Translations under genes and position numbers: made by a program
Notes under the pieces: model-generated
Told to the model about the DNA's origin: nothing
Seen by the model: only the letters and a program-made list of their open reading frames with translations
Databases searched by the model: none
Assembly (NCBI GenBank): GCA_036277115.1
Contig: DASUNM010000023.1
Location: 620,001 to 684,000, forward strand
From: Pyrinomonadaceae bacterium
Lineage (GTDB): Bacteria > Acidobacteriota > Blastocatellia > Pyrinomonadales > Pyrinomonadaceae
DNA length: 64,000 nucleotides
Direction: 5' to 3'
Shown: positions 1 to 9,025 of the stretch, piece after piece
How positions within the stretch are numbered: the first letter of the stretch is position 1
Layout: every line of letters begins with the position of its first letter

Positions 1-1
1 C

Positions 2-526
2 ACCTACTTCGTCATCGCGCACTTTCACTACATCATGGTGGGCGGGACGCTGCTCGCTTATCTGGGCGGCCTGCATTACTGGTGGCCGAAGGTTTCCGGC
101 CGCATGTATCCCGAAGGCTGGGGCCGTTTCTCAGCGCTGGTTGTTTTCATCGGCTTCAATCTGACGTTTTCGCCGCAGTTCGTGCTCGGCTATATGGGCA
201 TGCCGCGGCGCTATCACACCTACCCGGTCGAAGAGGTGTCGTGGCAAGTACTGCATGTGCTTTCGACGGCGGGCGCGTCAATTCTCGGCATCGGGCTGCT
301 GATTCCACTGATCTATCTGGCGTGGTCGCTGCGATACGGACGCCTTGCGGAAGCGAATCCGTGGCAGTTACCGGGACTTGAGTGGCAGACGGCTTCGCCG
401 CCCCCGACGGAAAACTTTATTGAGACGCCGATCGTGCGCGAGGAAGCTTATGAATTCGCGCCGCCGGAAACGAAAGAAGTAGTCGGAAAGTTCGAGAGGG
501 AGAAGCCGTTTCCTTTTTATGGCTGA
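2..526 (+). CDS. ctaD: Cytochrome c oxidase subunit I, C-terminal part (partial)
   Basis: Catalytic subunit of an aa3/caa3-type heme-copper oxidase in the inner membrane, reducing O2 and pumping protons. The gene enters from the left edge. The open frame begins at base 2 and reads [15 protein letters not shown], the helix X signature in which the two His of HFH (codons at 20 and 26) bind heme a3 and heme a in characterised oxidases. Further hydrophobic segments follow ([44 protein letters not shown]), then a polar tail ending FPFYG. The stop overlaps the next gene by 8 bp (519-526), indicating translational coupling with subunit III. The family assignment is secure. Confidence 0.95.
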   Translation, partial: TYFVIAHFHYIMVGGTLLAYLGGLHYWWPKVSGRMYPEGWGRFSALVVFIGFNLTFSPQFVLGYMGMPRRYHTYPVEEVSWQVLHVLSTAGASILGIGLLIPLIYLAWSLRYGRLAEANPWQLPGLEWQTASPPPTENFIETPIVREEAYEFAPPETKEVVGKFEREKPFPFYG

Positions 527-1268
527 GGGTTTAGCGACAACTGAACACGAACCACACGCGCATCCCGCGTTGCAGCACCATTTCGAGAACATGGAGCAGC
601 AGCGCGAGGCGGGCACGCTCGGCATGTGGGTGTTTCTGGTCACCGAGATAATGTTCTTCGGCGGCATGTTCCTGGCCTACACGCTTTATCGCTACAAGTA
701 TCCGGATGCGTTCGCGGTGGCGAGTAATCACCTCGACTGGAAACTTGGCGGCGTGAACACCCTCGTCCTGATCGTCAGCAGCTTTACGATGGCGATGGCC
801 GTCTTCAGCACGCAGATCGGCAAGCGGCGAAATACGATCATCTTTCTGGTGTTAACGCTCGTGCTCGGCCTCGCGTTTCTCGGTATCAAAGCCGTCGAAT
901 GGAACACCAAGTACCATGATCATCTGATTCCTGGCCAGTTGATCCCCGGCAATCCATTTAATCCAGCGGTGGCGCAACACGGCGACACGGATCCGCACAA
1001 GTTTCACCTGCCCGAAGGTGTCTCAGTCCGGCATGTCGAAATGTTCTACTGGATTTATTTCATCATGACCGGCATGCACGCGCTGCACATGATTATCGGC
1101 GCCGGAATCCTGATCGTCATCTTAATCATGGCCTGGCGCGGTAAGTTTAGTCCCGAGTATCACGCGCCGGTAGAGATCTTCGGGTTGTACTGGCACTTCG
1201 TCGATATCATCTGGATCTTTTTGTTTCCCTTGCTGTACCTGTTGGGACGGCACCTGGAAGGACACTAA
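519..1268 (+). CDS. ctaE: Cytochrome c oxidase subunit III
   Basis: Non-catalytic core subunit of the aa3/caa3 oxidase, 249 aa, a usual length for a seven-helix COX3. It has a short polar N-terminus ([19 protein letters not shown]), then helices starting [19 protein letters not shown], a COX3 hallmark, and ends with [20 protein letters not shown], the conserved WHFVD helix. The ATG at 519 lies within the end of ctaD (ATGGCTGA overlap), so the start is fixed by coupling. It is followed after 61 bp, occupied by a palindromic repeat, by subunit IV. Confidence 0.95.
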   Translation: MAEGLATTEHEPHAHPALQHHFENMEQQREAGTLGMWVFLVTEIMFFGGMFLAYTLYRYKYPDAFAVASNHLDWKLGGVNTLVLIVSSFTMAMAVFSTQIGKRRNTIIFLVLTLVLGLAFLGIKAVEWNTKYHDHLIPGQLIPGNPFNPAVAQHGDTDPHKFHLPEGVSVRHVEMFYWIYFIMTGMHALHMIIGAGILIVILIMAWRGKFSPEYHAPVEIFGLYWHFVDIIWIFLFPLLYLLGRHLEGH

Positions 1269-1271
1269 TTA

Positions 1272-1326
1272 GGTACGCACGCCTCTGGCGTGCTTTCCAT
1301 TAGAGCGCGCGAGACGCGCACGTACC
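1272..1326. repeat. Palindromic repeat between coxIII and coxIV
   Basis: Short outer arms GGTACG (1272-1277) and CGTACC (1321-1326) enclose a perfect hairpin CACGCC-TCT-GGCGTG (1278-1292) and a G/C-rich second hairpin. The right arm ends 3 bases before the subunit IV ATG at 1330, where no Shine-Dalgarno sequence is visible. The head-plus-hairpin, inverted doublet layout is like other repeats in this window. Confidence 0.7.
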
Positions 1327-1329
1327 GTT

Positions 1330-1632
1330 ATGAGCGAACACATAGTTTATCCGCGGGTCTACATCGGTATCTTTCTGGTTCTGTTGGTCGGCACCGTGAT
1401 TACGGTACTCGCCGCATTCCAGGATTTTCCGGGGCCGTTGAACGCTATTGTGGCGCTGACGATCGCGACCGTAAAAGCGACGTTCGTCGTGCTCTATTTC
1501 ATGCACGTGCGCTACAGTGGTCGGCTGATTTGGCTGGTGATTGCCGCGGCGCTGTTTTGGATGGGAATTATGTTCGCGCTGACGCTGAGCGACTATTCGT
1601 CGCGAGATTGGCTCCCGATTACGACTAGTTAA
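1330..1632 (+). CDS. ctaF: Cytochrome c oxidase subunit IV-type protein
   Basis: Small membrane subunit, 100 aa, of the prokaryotic COX4 type found after subunits I and III in ctaDEF operons. Three hydrophobic helices are visible (YIGIFLVLLVGTVITVLAAF; IVALTIATVKATFVVLYFMH; LIWLVIAAALFWMGIMFALT). The motif KATFVVLYFMHVRYS is typical of the family. It probably helps assemble or stabilise the oxidase (family knowledge). The ATG follows a palindromic repeat with no clear ribosome binding site. It is the last gene of the oxidase run; the next gene is convergent, 11 bp away. Confidence 0.88.
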   Translation: MSEHIVYPRVYIGIFLVLLVGTVITVLAAFQDFPGPLNAIVALTIATVKATFVVLYFMHVRYSGRLIWLVIAAALFWMGIMFALTLSDYSSRDWLPITTS

Positions 1633-1643
1633 GCTGCTTCAGG

Positions 1644-1997
1644 CTACTGCGCCGCCAGGATCAATTCTTTCTCTCGCACATCAATCACACTGTGACAATG
1701 TGGGCATTTCAGACGGAGCGTTGCGTCTGAAGTTCGGATGGGCGCGCTACAGTTCGGACAGGGAGCGTTAATCTCATTTGTCTTGAACAAGTCGCGCATC
1801 ATGAAGACGGGTAGCACGAGGCCCGCGATCAGCAGAGGTATTCCGAAGATCAAGCCGATCTTCGTGCCATCACTCAATGTCAGGCTAATTACCAGGCCGG
1901 CGATGAACAGGACCAATCCGACTGCGATGCTGAATGAAAAACCGTAGGCGCTGTCGAATGTTTTTGCCGGCTTACGCTCGCTAGTTTCTTCCGCCAT
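1644..1997 (-). CDS. Membrane protein with C-terminal zinc ribbon
   Basis: Protein of 117 aa, function unknown. After a polar N-terminus there are two hydrophobic segments (about residues 20-40, FSFSIAVGLVLFIAGLVISL, and 48-67, IGLIFGIPLLIAGLVLPVFM), then a rubredoxin-like zinc ribbon CPNC...CPHC near residues 79-101 (CPNCSAPIRTSD, LKCPHCHSVIDV). The ATG at 1997 is the only sensible start. It is convergent with the oxidase operon and separated from the next minus-strand gene by a spacer holding a palindromic repeat. The zinc-ribbon-plus-two-helix layout is common in uncharacterised bacterial proteins; no function is inferred. Confidence 0.75.
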   Translation of the reverse strand: MAEETSERKPAKTFDSAYGFSFSIAVGLVLFIAGLVISLTLSDGTKIGLIFGIPLLIAGLVLPVFMMRDLFKTNEINAPCPNCSAPIRTSDATLRLKCPHCHSVIDVREKELILAAQ

Positions 1998-2053
1998 GTT
2001 CGCTCTCTCCGTAGGCCACGACTTTTACCCGACCGGATTCCAGTATGTCAATC

Positions 2054-2121
2054 GTTTAGAGGCGAGCTACTGCCCGCCTTCGTCCCGCGAGAGTAGGGCG
2101 GGCGGTAGCCCGCCTCTAAAC
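2054..2121. repeat. REP-like inverted repeat, GTTTAGAGGCGGGCTAC family, copy 1
   Basis: Left arm 2054-2078 and right arm 2097-2121 are 25-bp inverted copies with two mismatches. Each arm is a GTTTAGAG head followed by a short hairpin (GGCGAGC-TACT-GCCCGCC on the left). A second copy is at 8159-8224. It lies downstream of the coiled-coil gene 2136-2873 and upstream of 1644-1997; there is no T-run, so it is a repeat first and only possibly a terminator. Confidence 0.85.
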
Positions 2122-2135
2122 AAAGACAACCAGTT

Positions 2136-2873
2136 CTACGAAACGTGTGCCGGCTGCGCCGCGTTCTCAGGTTCGTAGTAAAGAATGCGATTGCAGTTGT
2201 CGCACGTGATCACTTCATTGCCGCGCCTCACGTCGGCCATGATCTGCGGACGCAGAGCCATGAAGCACGCGGTGCAAGCGCCATTGTGCGCTCGCGCCAC
2301 GGCCACGCCGTCTCTGATGCGCTTGCTGATGCGGTTGAAGAGGGCGGCCATCGGCTTGGGGAGTTCCTTCATCAGCCGTTCGCGTTCCGCGCGCGCTTCT
2401 TCCAACTCTTTCTCTTGCCGCTTCACCTGCTCGTCAAACTCAGCAAAGCGCGCCTGCATATCTTCGCGCAGCTTTTCGACTTCCGGCGCCCGCTCTTTCA
2501 ATTCTTTCTCGGCCGACTCGAAGCCTTCCATTTGTTCGAGCACCTGCGTCTCGTATGCGGAAATCTGTTTGCGCGCGGCATCGGCTTCGCGAATCGCGGC
2601 CGTGTACTCGTCAGGCTTCTTGACGGCCTTTAGGTTTCTTTCAGCGCGCTCAAGCCGCTGCTTCTGTTCGAAGATTTCCTTTTCCACTCGCGCCCGCTCG
2701 TGAAAGGCTGCTTCTTTCTTTTGTTCGAGGGCACGAATTTCAAAAGCGCGCTGATCGAACTCTCTTTCGATCTCGGCGCGCCTTTCAGGAATGCTTTCGA
2801 TTTCAGTCTGTAGTGTTCTTATATTTGTATCAGTCTTCTGTAGTGCGATTAATTGCGCTAATTCCGCCTTCAC
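2136..2873 (-). CDS. Coiled-coil protein with C4 zinc ribbon (DUF164/zf-RING_7 type)
   Basis: Protein of 245 aa. Residues about 1-175 are a long Glu/Arg/Lys-rich coiled coil starting MKAELAQLIALQKTDTNIR. The C-terminus carries CTACFMALRPQ and CDNCNRILYYEP, the two CxxC pairs of the C4 zinc ribbon shared by the widespread bacterial CT398/HP0958-like family. Characterised relatives bind nucleic acid or act as flagellar/export chaperones, but the role here is unknown. The start is GTG at 2873, with GAGGAG about 12 bases upstream. Length and architecture are normal for the family. Confidence 0.85.
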   Translation of the reverse strand: MKAELAQLIALQKTDTNIRTLQTEIESIPERRAEIEREFDQRAFEIRALEQKKEAAFHERARVEKEIFEQKQRLERAERNLKAVKKPDEYTAAIREADAARKQISAYETQVLEQMEGFESAEKELKERAPEVEKLREDMQARFAEFDEQVKRQEKELEEARAERERLMKELPKPMAALFNRISKRIRDGVAVARAHNGACTACFMALRPQIMADVRRGNEVITCDNCNRILYYEPENAAQPAHVS

Positions 2874-3061
2874 TCTTTATCGGCTCCTCAGGAATTCGGG
2901 GATGTGAATCGTGACATTCATTGAGCCAATAATCACACAGGGTGTGGCGCGCGCGCAAGGAGGGCTGTCTGGCGCGGAAGTGTTTTCCGAAATAACTCCC
3001 ATCCTGCACTCCTGATTTCGGATTCGCCCAAGTCCGCAATCGGTATATCGAAGTGAGCAGC

Positions 3062-6000
3062 TCAGGCCGTCCGGTGTTGTCTCGCCCGAATCTGTTCAAG
3101 TAACAAGGATAGCTCGTCGAGGATATCAAACTCGTGGGGAAATAATGTGCCTTTCTTTATAAGTCGAGTTTCATACCAAGTGTCAAACTCATCTCGGTCA
3201 ACTGAGACGGGTTCGGATTTGTTACCGGTAAAGAAGTCCGGGATGTTCTCTTCTGAGCCGCCCGACCTGCTCGATTGCCGTTGCATTCGATCCCTTTCAA
3301 TGCGGAGGCACAACTTTGCAATCATGTTTTCTGTTTCTTCCGTCGCCACCAAAGACGCGTTTTTCCTAATCCGCCCGATCAACCGTAATCGCATTGTCGC
3401 AGTCGAGTACTGTTCTACCAATCTCAAAAATTCACTCGAAGTAATGGAATGTGCATAATTCTTGGACCCTCTAATCCAATGGATTCTGTCCTTTACCCAG
3501 TGACGCCTCCCCACCAGAAAAACAAGAAGTGAGAACGAATAGATTGCATACATTACCCACATTACAATCGGGCTCGTAATATCCACGAACCGGATTATGG
3601 CAAAGACCAATACTCCGGAAATCACAACGAGCGTGATCGTAAGGAATATGACACCTAACGCTTTGCGTTTGTTTTCAAAGACTCTTGAAAGAATAGACCC
3701 CAGATTCTTCCCAAGAATTAATATCGTTACCAGCGGCATAACCGGCCACCAGCCGATCGATGTAAACTGGCCCACCCTGGAAGCTAATAATGCTGACGGC
3801 GCCCATGCCAGTATGTAAAAAAGCAATGGCAGGAGCGTCAAGGCTGGGCCATGCAAGCCTCGAGCAAGCAAAATCACAACACCCGGCACGAAAATAAGAG
3901 CATAGATCCGGAGCATGATATTCCCTTTTGCCAAACTGATGCTGCCCGCTCCCAAGTATTGGGGTCTACATAAACTGAGATGGGAAAAGGCACAAGCAAG
4001 TAGTAAGACAAGAAGCATACCCATCTTTACAATCATTTCTGTTTTCGGCAGGGTGGCTGCCGCCACAACAAAAATCACCGCGTGTGTGACACCGTCAACG
4101 AATGGAATCCACAACAGCAAGCGAAAAGCCCTCATGAAATCGCCCGCTTTGTCTAGACGCGCCAGATGAGCATAAGTTGAGTACTTCTCTGCTTGTAGTC
4201 GACCTTCCAGGGCGAGTCTGGTTAATCCCTTATAAATTGAACGGACTATGTCACCAGGGATCTCTGTTAGACGGGCAACTTGTCTATAAGCGACATCGTT
4301 TAGCATCTGGCTGCCTGTCGCAAAAGCACGTCGAATTAGTTCAGTTAACTCTGAAGCGGGGAGCGCGCCGGCCACTTCCAATGCCCATTTTCTATCGAAA
4401 TGCCCGCCACTACTGCTCGCTGCATTTACAAGCGTCGCAGCTTGTACTCTGATGTCACTTGGTAGTTCCGTTAACCTACGTCCAAATCCGTCTTGCACGA
4501 GACTGAGCACATGAAGCGCGCGCAATGGCCAAGGAAATCGTTCGATAACCGTTCTTTTTTGTTTCTCGCCCGCACCGCCGACATCACTGGCTAATAGGAA
4601 TTCCTCCGGAACCGAGTTAATAGCCAACGCAAGGGTTCGCCTGAGTTCGTCAAGAAGCGGTGATAGAGATTGGACGGGCTGAGTCTGACACATTACGACG
4701 GCCGTTTCGCGCCATCGAGCATCACTAACCAGATCCTTTGCGGTGACGCGCTCGGGTTCCCGAAGGGCCACACACGTTGCGAAATATTCCTGGAAACGAC
4801 GATGTGCAAACGTGAAGGGTTTCGAGTCACCAACGGCGCTTGCCACTTCAGACCGCGCAAGCTTGATGAATTCGAGAGCATCCAAAGTCACTTCGAAATT
4901 TCCGAGAGCCGCGATTTCCGTTCCTCTATTAATCAAAGCTCGTGTAAGTGCTTTGCGCGATGGACTTAAGCCTAAGCCAAGATCCGCAGCCATAACGAAT
5001 GCCACCTGCTCAGACACGACCCGAAGTTCCCCAGGTTCGATCTTAAATCGTCGCCAGAGCCGATCACGATCCCGGGTTAGTCTATTGTCGATGTAGGTAG
5101 CAAATAGGGTGTGAGTGTTACTCGGAAACGAATTGCCGGACTTCATGTGTGCACAAAGTAAACCAAGGAGCATCGGATTCCTGATCATGTCGCGAATCTC
5201 CGGGTTGGCGAATCCCAATTGCGATATCACCTCGCCCTCCGCTACCGGTTCCAATTCAGCTTTCCGGATAAGGTTGAGACGACGCTTCTCTGATAGCGGC
5301 AGAATTCTAAACTGTGCCCACTGAGATCCACCCGGACCACGGAAGTGTCGTGAAGCGAGTACGCCGCGGCACTGATTCATGCCACTCAAGAAATCGGAGA
5401 TAGCGTCGGCATGGGAGCGTATGACCGCGTCAGCTTCTGTAGAGCTAAGGATTTCCGGTATCTCGTCAAACGAGTCAAACAGAAACAGCCATGTTCCGTC
5501 TTTGATTCCGGTGCTGAATTCCTGTTCAAGGTACTCTTCGATGTCCCGGTCATTTACGCGGTTAAGCGATTTGAACACGAATGACTCAATGAGCGTGCGA
5601 TCTACGGGCTCGCCATCGAGCCTCGATAATTCTTTTAGGTTAATGTAGATAGGTATGAGACTTTTCGTACTGCCTGATCTTGACGCACGGTCGGCAAGCG
5701 ATTGAGCGACGAACCGAAGCGCGACACTCTTACCCGATCCGGGATCTCCCTCCAGTTGAATTAATCGATCTTTGCTTTTCTCAAGAGCTTTAGATAAAGA
5801 CCTTTCGCGTCGAAGTCCGCTGCGCGTAGCTTTCCCAAAACCAAATAGCCGGAATACGCGGCGCTCAGCATCTGCTTCAACTTCTGCTTCGAGCTCCGCA
5901 AAGCGGTATTCATTCCATTCTTCAAGGCTATTAAGCCGCTTTATTTCACGTTCGATGTGTTCGGCAAACCGGCGCCGTTGACGCGCGCGTTTCTTTTCAT

Positions 6001-6187
6001 CAGCGCTATACAAGAGAGGTCCGATGTTCTCGGTCAACATCTTGATAAACCAAATCGCGCCTCTTACGAGCAACGCCAACAGGACAGCGCCGATAACTAT
6101 TTTGATTATTAGTGGGTGAAGATTCTCACCAAAGAGCTGCTTCAGCGCGTATACAAGGCCGTCAATGATTTCTTTGAGGTCGGGCAC
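3062..6187 (-). CDS. NACHT-domain STAND NTPase with N- and C-terminal membrane segments
   Basis: Protein of 1041 aa. One transmembrane helix at about 27-47 is followed by a charged linker, then a NACHT NTPase: Walker A GDPGSGKS at 147-154, Walker B FLFDSFDEI at 235-243, and a sensor-like LASRHFRGPGG near 278-290. A helical region follows, then a hydrophobic bundle of about seven or eight helices at roughly 690-895, then a polar tail. Bacterial NACHT proteins include anti-phage NLR-like (bNACHT) systems and signalling ATPases; the effector here may be the membrane bundle (inference). The start is GTG at 6187 with a weak ribosome binding site. It stands alone, with about 190-210 bp spacers, and its DNA looks A/T-richer than neighbours, which suggests transfer. 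No adjacent defence genes are seen. Confidence 0.85.
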   Translation of the reverse strand: MPDLKEIIDGLVYALKQLFGENLHPLIIKIVIGAVLLALLVRGAIWFIKMLTENIGPLLYSADEKKRARQRRRFAEHIEREIKRLNSLEEWNEYRFAELEAEVEADAERRVFRLFGFGKATRSGLRRERSLSKALEKSKDRLIQLEGDPGSGKSVALRFVAQSLADRASRSGSTKSLIPIYINLKELSRLDGEPVDRTLIESFVFKSLNRVNDRDIEEYLEQEFSTGIKDGTWLFLFDSFDEIPEILSSTEADAVIRSHADAISDFLSGMNQCRGVLASRHFRGPGGSQWAQFRILPLSEKRRLNLIRKAELEPVAEGEVISQLGFANPEIRDMIRNPMLLGLLCAHMKSGNSFPSNTHTLFATYIDNRLTRDRDRLWRRFKIEPGELRVVSEQVAFVMAADLGLGLSPSRKALTRALINRGTEIAALGNFEVTLDALEFIKLARSEVASAVGDSKPFTFAHRRFQEYFATCVALREPERVTAKDLVSDARWRETAVVMCQTQPVQSLSPLLDELRRTLALAINSVPEEFLLASDVGGAGEKQKRTVIERFPWPLRALHVLSLVQDGFGRRLTELPSDIRVQAATLVNAASSSGGHFDRKWALEVAGALPASELTELIRRAFATGSQMLNDVAYRQVARLTEIPGDIVRSIYKGLTRLALEGRLQAEKYSTYAHLARLDKAGDFMRAFRLLLWIPFVDGVTHAVIFVVAAATLPKTEMIVKMGMLLVLLLACAFSHLSLCRPQYLGAGSISLAKGNIMLRIYALIFVPGVVILLARGLHGPALTLLPLLFYILAWAPSALLASRVGQFTSIGWWPVMPLVTILILGKNLGSILSRVFENKRKALGVIFLTITLVVISGVLVFAIIRFVDITSPIVMWVMYAIYSFSLLVFLVGRRHWVKDRIHWIRGSKNYAHSITSSEFLRLVEQYSTATMRLRLIGRIRKNASLVATEETENMIAKLCLRIERDRMQRQSSRSGGSEENIPDFFTGNKSEPVSVDRDEFDTWYETRLIKKGTLFPHEFDILDELSLLLEQIRARQHRTA

Positions 6188-6396
6188 AGCTTCGCATGCG
6201 CAAACTCGAATTTAGATTGGCTCAAAGCTAAGGCTGGATCGAAATCGTTATCGAGGCTCTGAGGACCAGCCTGTGGGTTGCGCAGAACGGGCGAAGAATA
6301 TTTGAAGTCCTAATCAGAGTCAACGAAAACTTGATTAGCCGGGATTATTCGTAGTTCAAGTTGCCGCTGAAAGTCGAGACCCAACGCCGAGACATC

Positions 6397-7797
6397 TCAG
6401 GGCGTCAGCGCCTTCGCGGCGTTAATCCGGCCACCGGTGGTGACTTTGCCCCGCAAGGACGGCAACGGATCGACCGAGTTGAGCAGCCGAGCACGCAATT
6501 CATCTATGGAAATGCCGGGATTGGCGGCGAGGATGAGCGCGGCCACACCCGACACGAACGGGGTTGCCATCGAAGTGCCCTGCTTCTCCTGGTACCCGTG
6601 CTCGAGCCAGGTGCTGACGATTTGCTGACCGGGAGCGGCGATATCGACGCTCGTCGCGCCGAAGTTTGAAAAGGTCGTCAGCTCATCATTCCGATTTAAA
6701 GCGGCGACGCTGATCACGTTGGGCAGATCGAAACTACCCGGATAGTGCGGTTTGGCGTCGTTGTCAGAACTCGAGTTGCCGGCGGCGGCGACAACCAGGA
6801 TTCCTTCATCGCCGGCCTTGCGAATCACATCTTCCAGCGCACGGGACTTCGCAAATGTGCCCCAGCTCGAAGAGATGATGCGCACGTTCACGCCGGCGCG
6901 CTTTCGATTGATCACGTAGTTGATCGCTTCGATCGCGTCGCGCACTGTGGCTACGCCTTCGGCGTCCATGAATTTCAGCGGCATGATCTTCACCGTCCAG
7001 TTCACGCCCGCGACACCGATCTCGTTATCGCCTTCAGCGCCGATAATGCCGGCGCAATGCGTGCCATGCCCGTTGTCGTCCATCGGATCGCCCGTGTCTT
7101 CCAACAGGTTCAGCCCATTGATGTCATCAATTGGCCCGTCAGGCGTCAGGTCTTCGTCCTGGTAGGCGATGATGATTCCCGGCCGGCGCCAGATGTTTCT
7201 GGCCAGATCGGGATGCGTGTAGTCAACGCCGCTGTCGAGCAGGGCCACGACCACCTCGCCGCTGCCCTGCGTCGTGGCCCAGGCTTGCATCGCGCTGATG
7301 TCCGCGCCTGACTTTCCCCCGTCCTGGCCGTGATTGAACAGTCCCCATTGCTTGTAGAAGAGTTCGTCGTTGGCGTGGACGTGTTTGCCGGCGCCTTCGT
7401 GATCGAGCTTGATCTGAATGTTCGGTTCGGCGTATTCGACTTCCGAGAGCATGCGGTACTGCGCCACCACTTCGTCAGCGCTCCGATTGTCTTCGTCTTC
7501 AATGACTGAGAGACCTTCGACTGCCTCGATGCGATCTTCCACGTCGTCGTTCATACGCGTGGTAATAGTTTCAATCGCCTGTCGCGTAATGCCGGGCTTA
7601 AAGCGGACAAGGATCTCAGTCCTCAGCGAACCTGCTTCATCCTCGTCACCCTCGCTCGCAGCGTCCAGCGGTCGTGACGTGTCGGACGCCTCGCGCGCCG
7701 GACGGTTCTTCCGCCATTTGTGCAATTGACCAGCGAACGCTGCGATCAGAATTAGCGCCGCCGCGATTGAGATGTTGAGCCAGAAATTACGTGACAT
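6397..7797 (-). CDS. Membrane-anchored or secreted subtilisin-like S8 protease
   Basis: Serine protease of 466 aa. An N-terminal hydrophobic segment (residues 8-24) is an uncleaved anchor or signal. Residues about 58-130 form a fervidolysin-like propeptide (ILVRFKPGITRQAIETI, SEVEYAEPN). The catalytic domain has the full triad: Asp188 in ALLDSGVDYTHPDL, His244 in NGHGTHCAG, Ser409 in GTSMATPFVSG, plus an oxyanion Asn in AAAGNSSSDND. It acts outside the cytoplasm on unknown substrates. The ATG at 7797 gives the full signal segment. The next gene upstream on the same strand is 18 bp away, so the two may be cotranscribed. Confidence 0.93.
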   Translation of the reverse strand: MSRNFWLNISIAAALILIAAFAGQLHKWRKNRPAREASDTSRPLDAASEGDEDEAGSLRTEILVRFKPGITRQAIETITTRMNDDVEDRIEAVEGLSVIEDEDNRSADEVVAQYRMLSEVEYAEPNIQIKLDHEGAGKHVHANDELFYKQWGLFNHGQDGGKSGADISAMQAWATTQGSGEVVVALLDSGVDYTHPDLARNIWRRPGIIIAYQDEDLTPDGPIDDINGLNLLEDTGDPMDDNGHGTHCAGIIGAEGDNEIGVAGVNWTVKIMPLKFMDAEGVATVRDAIEAINYVINRKRAGVNVRIISSSWGTFAKSRALEDVIRKAGDEGILVVAAAGNSSSDNDAKPHYPGSFDLPNVISVAALNRNDELTTFSNFGATSVDIAAPGQQIVSTWLEHGYQEKQGTSMATPFVSGVAALILAANPGISIDELRARLLNSVDPLPSLRGKVTTGGRINAAKALTP

Positions 7798-7815
7798 AGA
7801 TCATTGCGCGCATAT

Positions 7816-8091
7816 TCAGACGCGACAGTTCTGACCTTTGAAGTTTACCAAACGCAACTGCCGCTCAGTCGCGCGATATTCATAAATCTCGCCGCCGGCC
7901 TGGAAATGAATGCGCCAGCCGGGCGTAATGACCTGCGCGCTCATCTCGTCTTCGACCGGTGCGCCGAGTGAACCATCCGGAAAATCGGCAGGTTCGACGT
8001 CCACTTCGGTAATTTCCGTTTCATTGAGCCGAAGCCGTTGCGCCAAATCGCAGCGTGCTCTATTGATGGTTTGCGGTTCGATTGCTGCCAT
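7816..8091 (-). CDS. Small conserved protein of unknown function
   Basis: Protein of 91 aa from the ATG at 8091 (a GTG two codons upstream at 8097 is possible, but AGGTTAGTGAAAATG spaces the AGG better for the ATG). The sequence has the pattern CDLAQRL...DFPDGSLGAPVEDE...QVITPGWRIHF...YEYRAT, which I recognise from a family often annotated only as hypothetical, usually with W/FPD-SLG-P and TPGxRI motifs. No signal peptide is evident and no function is known. It lies 18 bp upstream of the S8 protease gene on the same strand; an inhibitor or partner role would be speculation. Confidence 0.7.
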   Translation of the reverse strand: MAAIEPQTINRARCDLAQRLRLNETEITEVDVEPADFPDGSLGAPVEDEMSAQVITPGWRIHFQAGGEIYEYRATERQLRLVNFKGQNCRV

Positions 8092-8158
8092 TTTCACTAA
8101 CCTGCCACTGTAAACGAAATGAGATCGGTTTCAGTTCCGAGAGGCTTTTTCGTTGATC

Positions 8159-8224
8159 GTTTAGAGGCGGGCTACCGCCCGCCAACGCAATGTAGAGAAC
8201 GGCGGGCAGTAGCCCGCCTCTAAC
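8159..8224. repeat. REP-like inverted repeat, GTTTAGAGGCGGGCTAC family, copy 2
   Basis: Arms 8159-8183 and 8201-8224 are near-perfect inverted copies. The left arm contains the hairpin GGCGGGC-TACC-GCCCGCC. The same unit occurs at 2054-2121, and a related core GGGCTACTGCC is in the 60658-60729 palindrome. It sits directly after the rsmE stop (8235) and could also end transcription of that operon, although no T-run follows. Confidence 0.85.
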
Positions 8225-8234
8225 CAATCAGAAT

Positions 8235-8990
8235 TCAGCCCAGGTCTCCGAGCCGATGCTGGAGCAGAGTCGCAGCCACAATCGCCGCCGTTTCCGCGCG
8301 CAACGTGCGGCCGCCGAGAGTTACGAGCTGCCATTCGTGCTTGCATGCCTGACTTAGCTCATCGTCGGTCCACCCACCTTCCGAACCCACCAGCGCGATG
8401 ACGCTTTTAAAGTCCGGCTTCGTTTCAAACGCGACCTCCATCGATGCGCCGTCACGCGCGGTAAACATCACCCCCAGGTGAACATCGGTAATGGATCGGA
8501 AAAATTCGTCGAGGTTAGCCGGTTTATCCACCAGCATAAGCCGCGCCCGTCCGCACTGTTTGGCTGATTCAAGCGCGATGCGCTGCCAACGCTCGGCCTT
8601 TCGCGCTGCATCCTGAGGTTCGCGAATCCGAACATCCGCGCGCGCCGTGATCAGCGGCACCAACCTCGTCACGCCAAGCTCCGTGGCCTTCTGTACGACG
8701 AGATCAAACTTCTCGCCTTTAAGCAAAGCCACCGCCAGGGTGAGATCGAGCGGTGACTCAGGCCTGGCTGCTTCGGTTTCCTCGGCGACAGTCAGCGTCA
8801 TTGAGCGCGAGCCGATGTCCGCGATGAGGCAGCGATACTCGCGTCCCTCGCCGTCGAATACGAAGACTTCATCATCGCGGCCGAGGCGCAGTACGTCGCG
8901 CGCATGTCGCGCCTGATCGTCACTAAGCGTAATTGTGTCGCTGTCGGCAGCGAATGCGATTCGCGGTGCGTAGAACCTTCGTCGAGTCAT
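8235..8990 (-). CDS. rsmE: 16S rRNA m3U1498 methyltransferase RsmE
   Basis: SPOUT-class enzyme, 251 aa, that methylates N3 of U1498 of 16S rRNA. Starting from ATG 8990 the protein opens RRFYAPRIAF, the family N-terminus (an RNA-binding PUA-like domain, residues about 1-70), followed by the SPOUT domain with LLKGEKFDLVVQKATELGV and the knot motif IALVGSEGGWTDDEL, ending RTLRAETAAIVAATLLQHRLG. A longer frame to 9047 would overlap prmA and lacks family similarity, so 8990 is preferred. The start lies 35 bp after prmA; it is the last gene of the FAH-era-prmA-rsmE run. Confidence 0.93.
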   Translation of the reverse strand: MTRRRFYAPRIAFAADSDTITLSDDQARHARDVLRLGRDDEVFVFDGEGREYRCLIADIGSRSMTLTVAEETEAARPESPLDLTLAVALLKGEKFDLVVQKATELGVTRLVPLITARADVRIREPQDAARKAERWQRIALESAKQCGRARLMLVDKPANLDEFFRSITDVHLGVMFTARDGASMEVAFETKPDFKSVIALVGSEGGWTDDELSQACKHEWQLVTLGGRTLRAETAAIVAATLLQHRLGDLG

Positions 8991-9025
8991 TTTTCGCTTG
9001 CTCCCTCGCTCTTGGGAAAGGGAAA

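Noticed and set aside
2830-3129. 99-codon minus-strand frame bridging the coiled-coil and NACHT genes
   Set aside because: It overlaps the ends of two well-supported genes in other frames and has no motif; treated as a shadow.
3062-6187. NACHT gene as part of a prophage or integrated element with attachment sites
   Set aside because: No integrase, tRNA, direct repeats or phage genes were found at its borders; only base composition and isolation hint at transfer.
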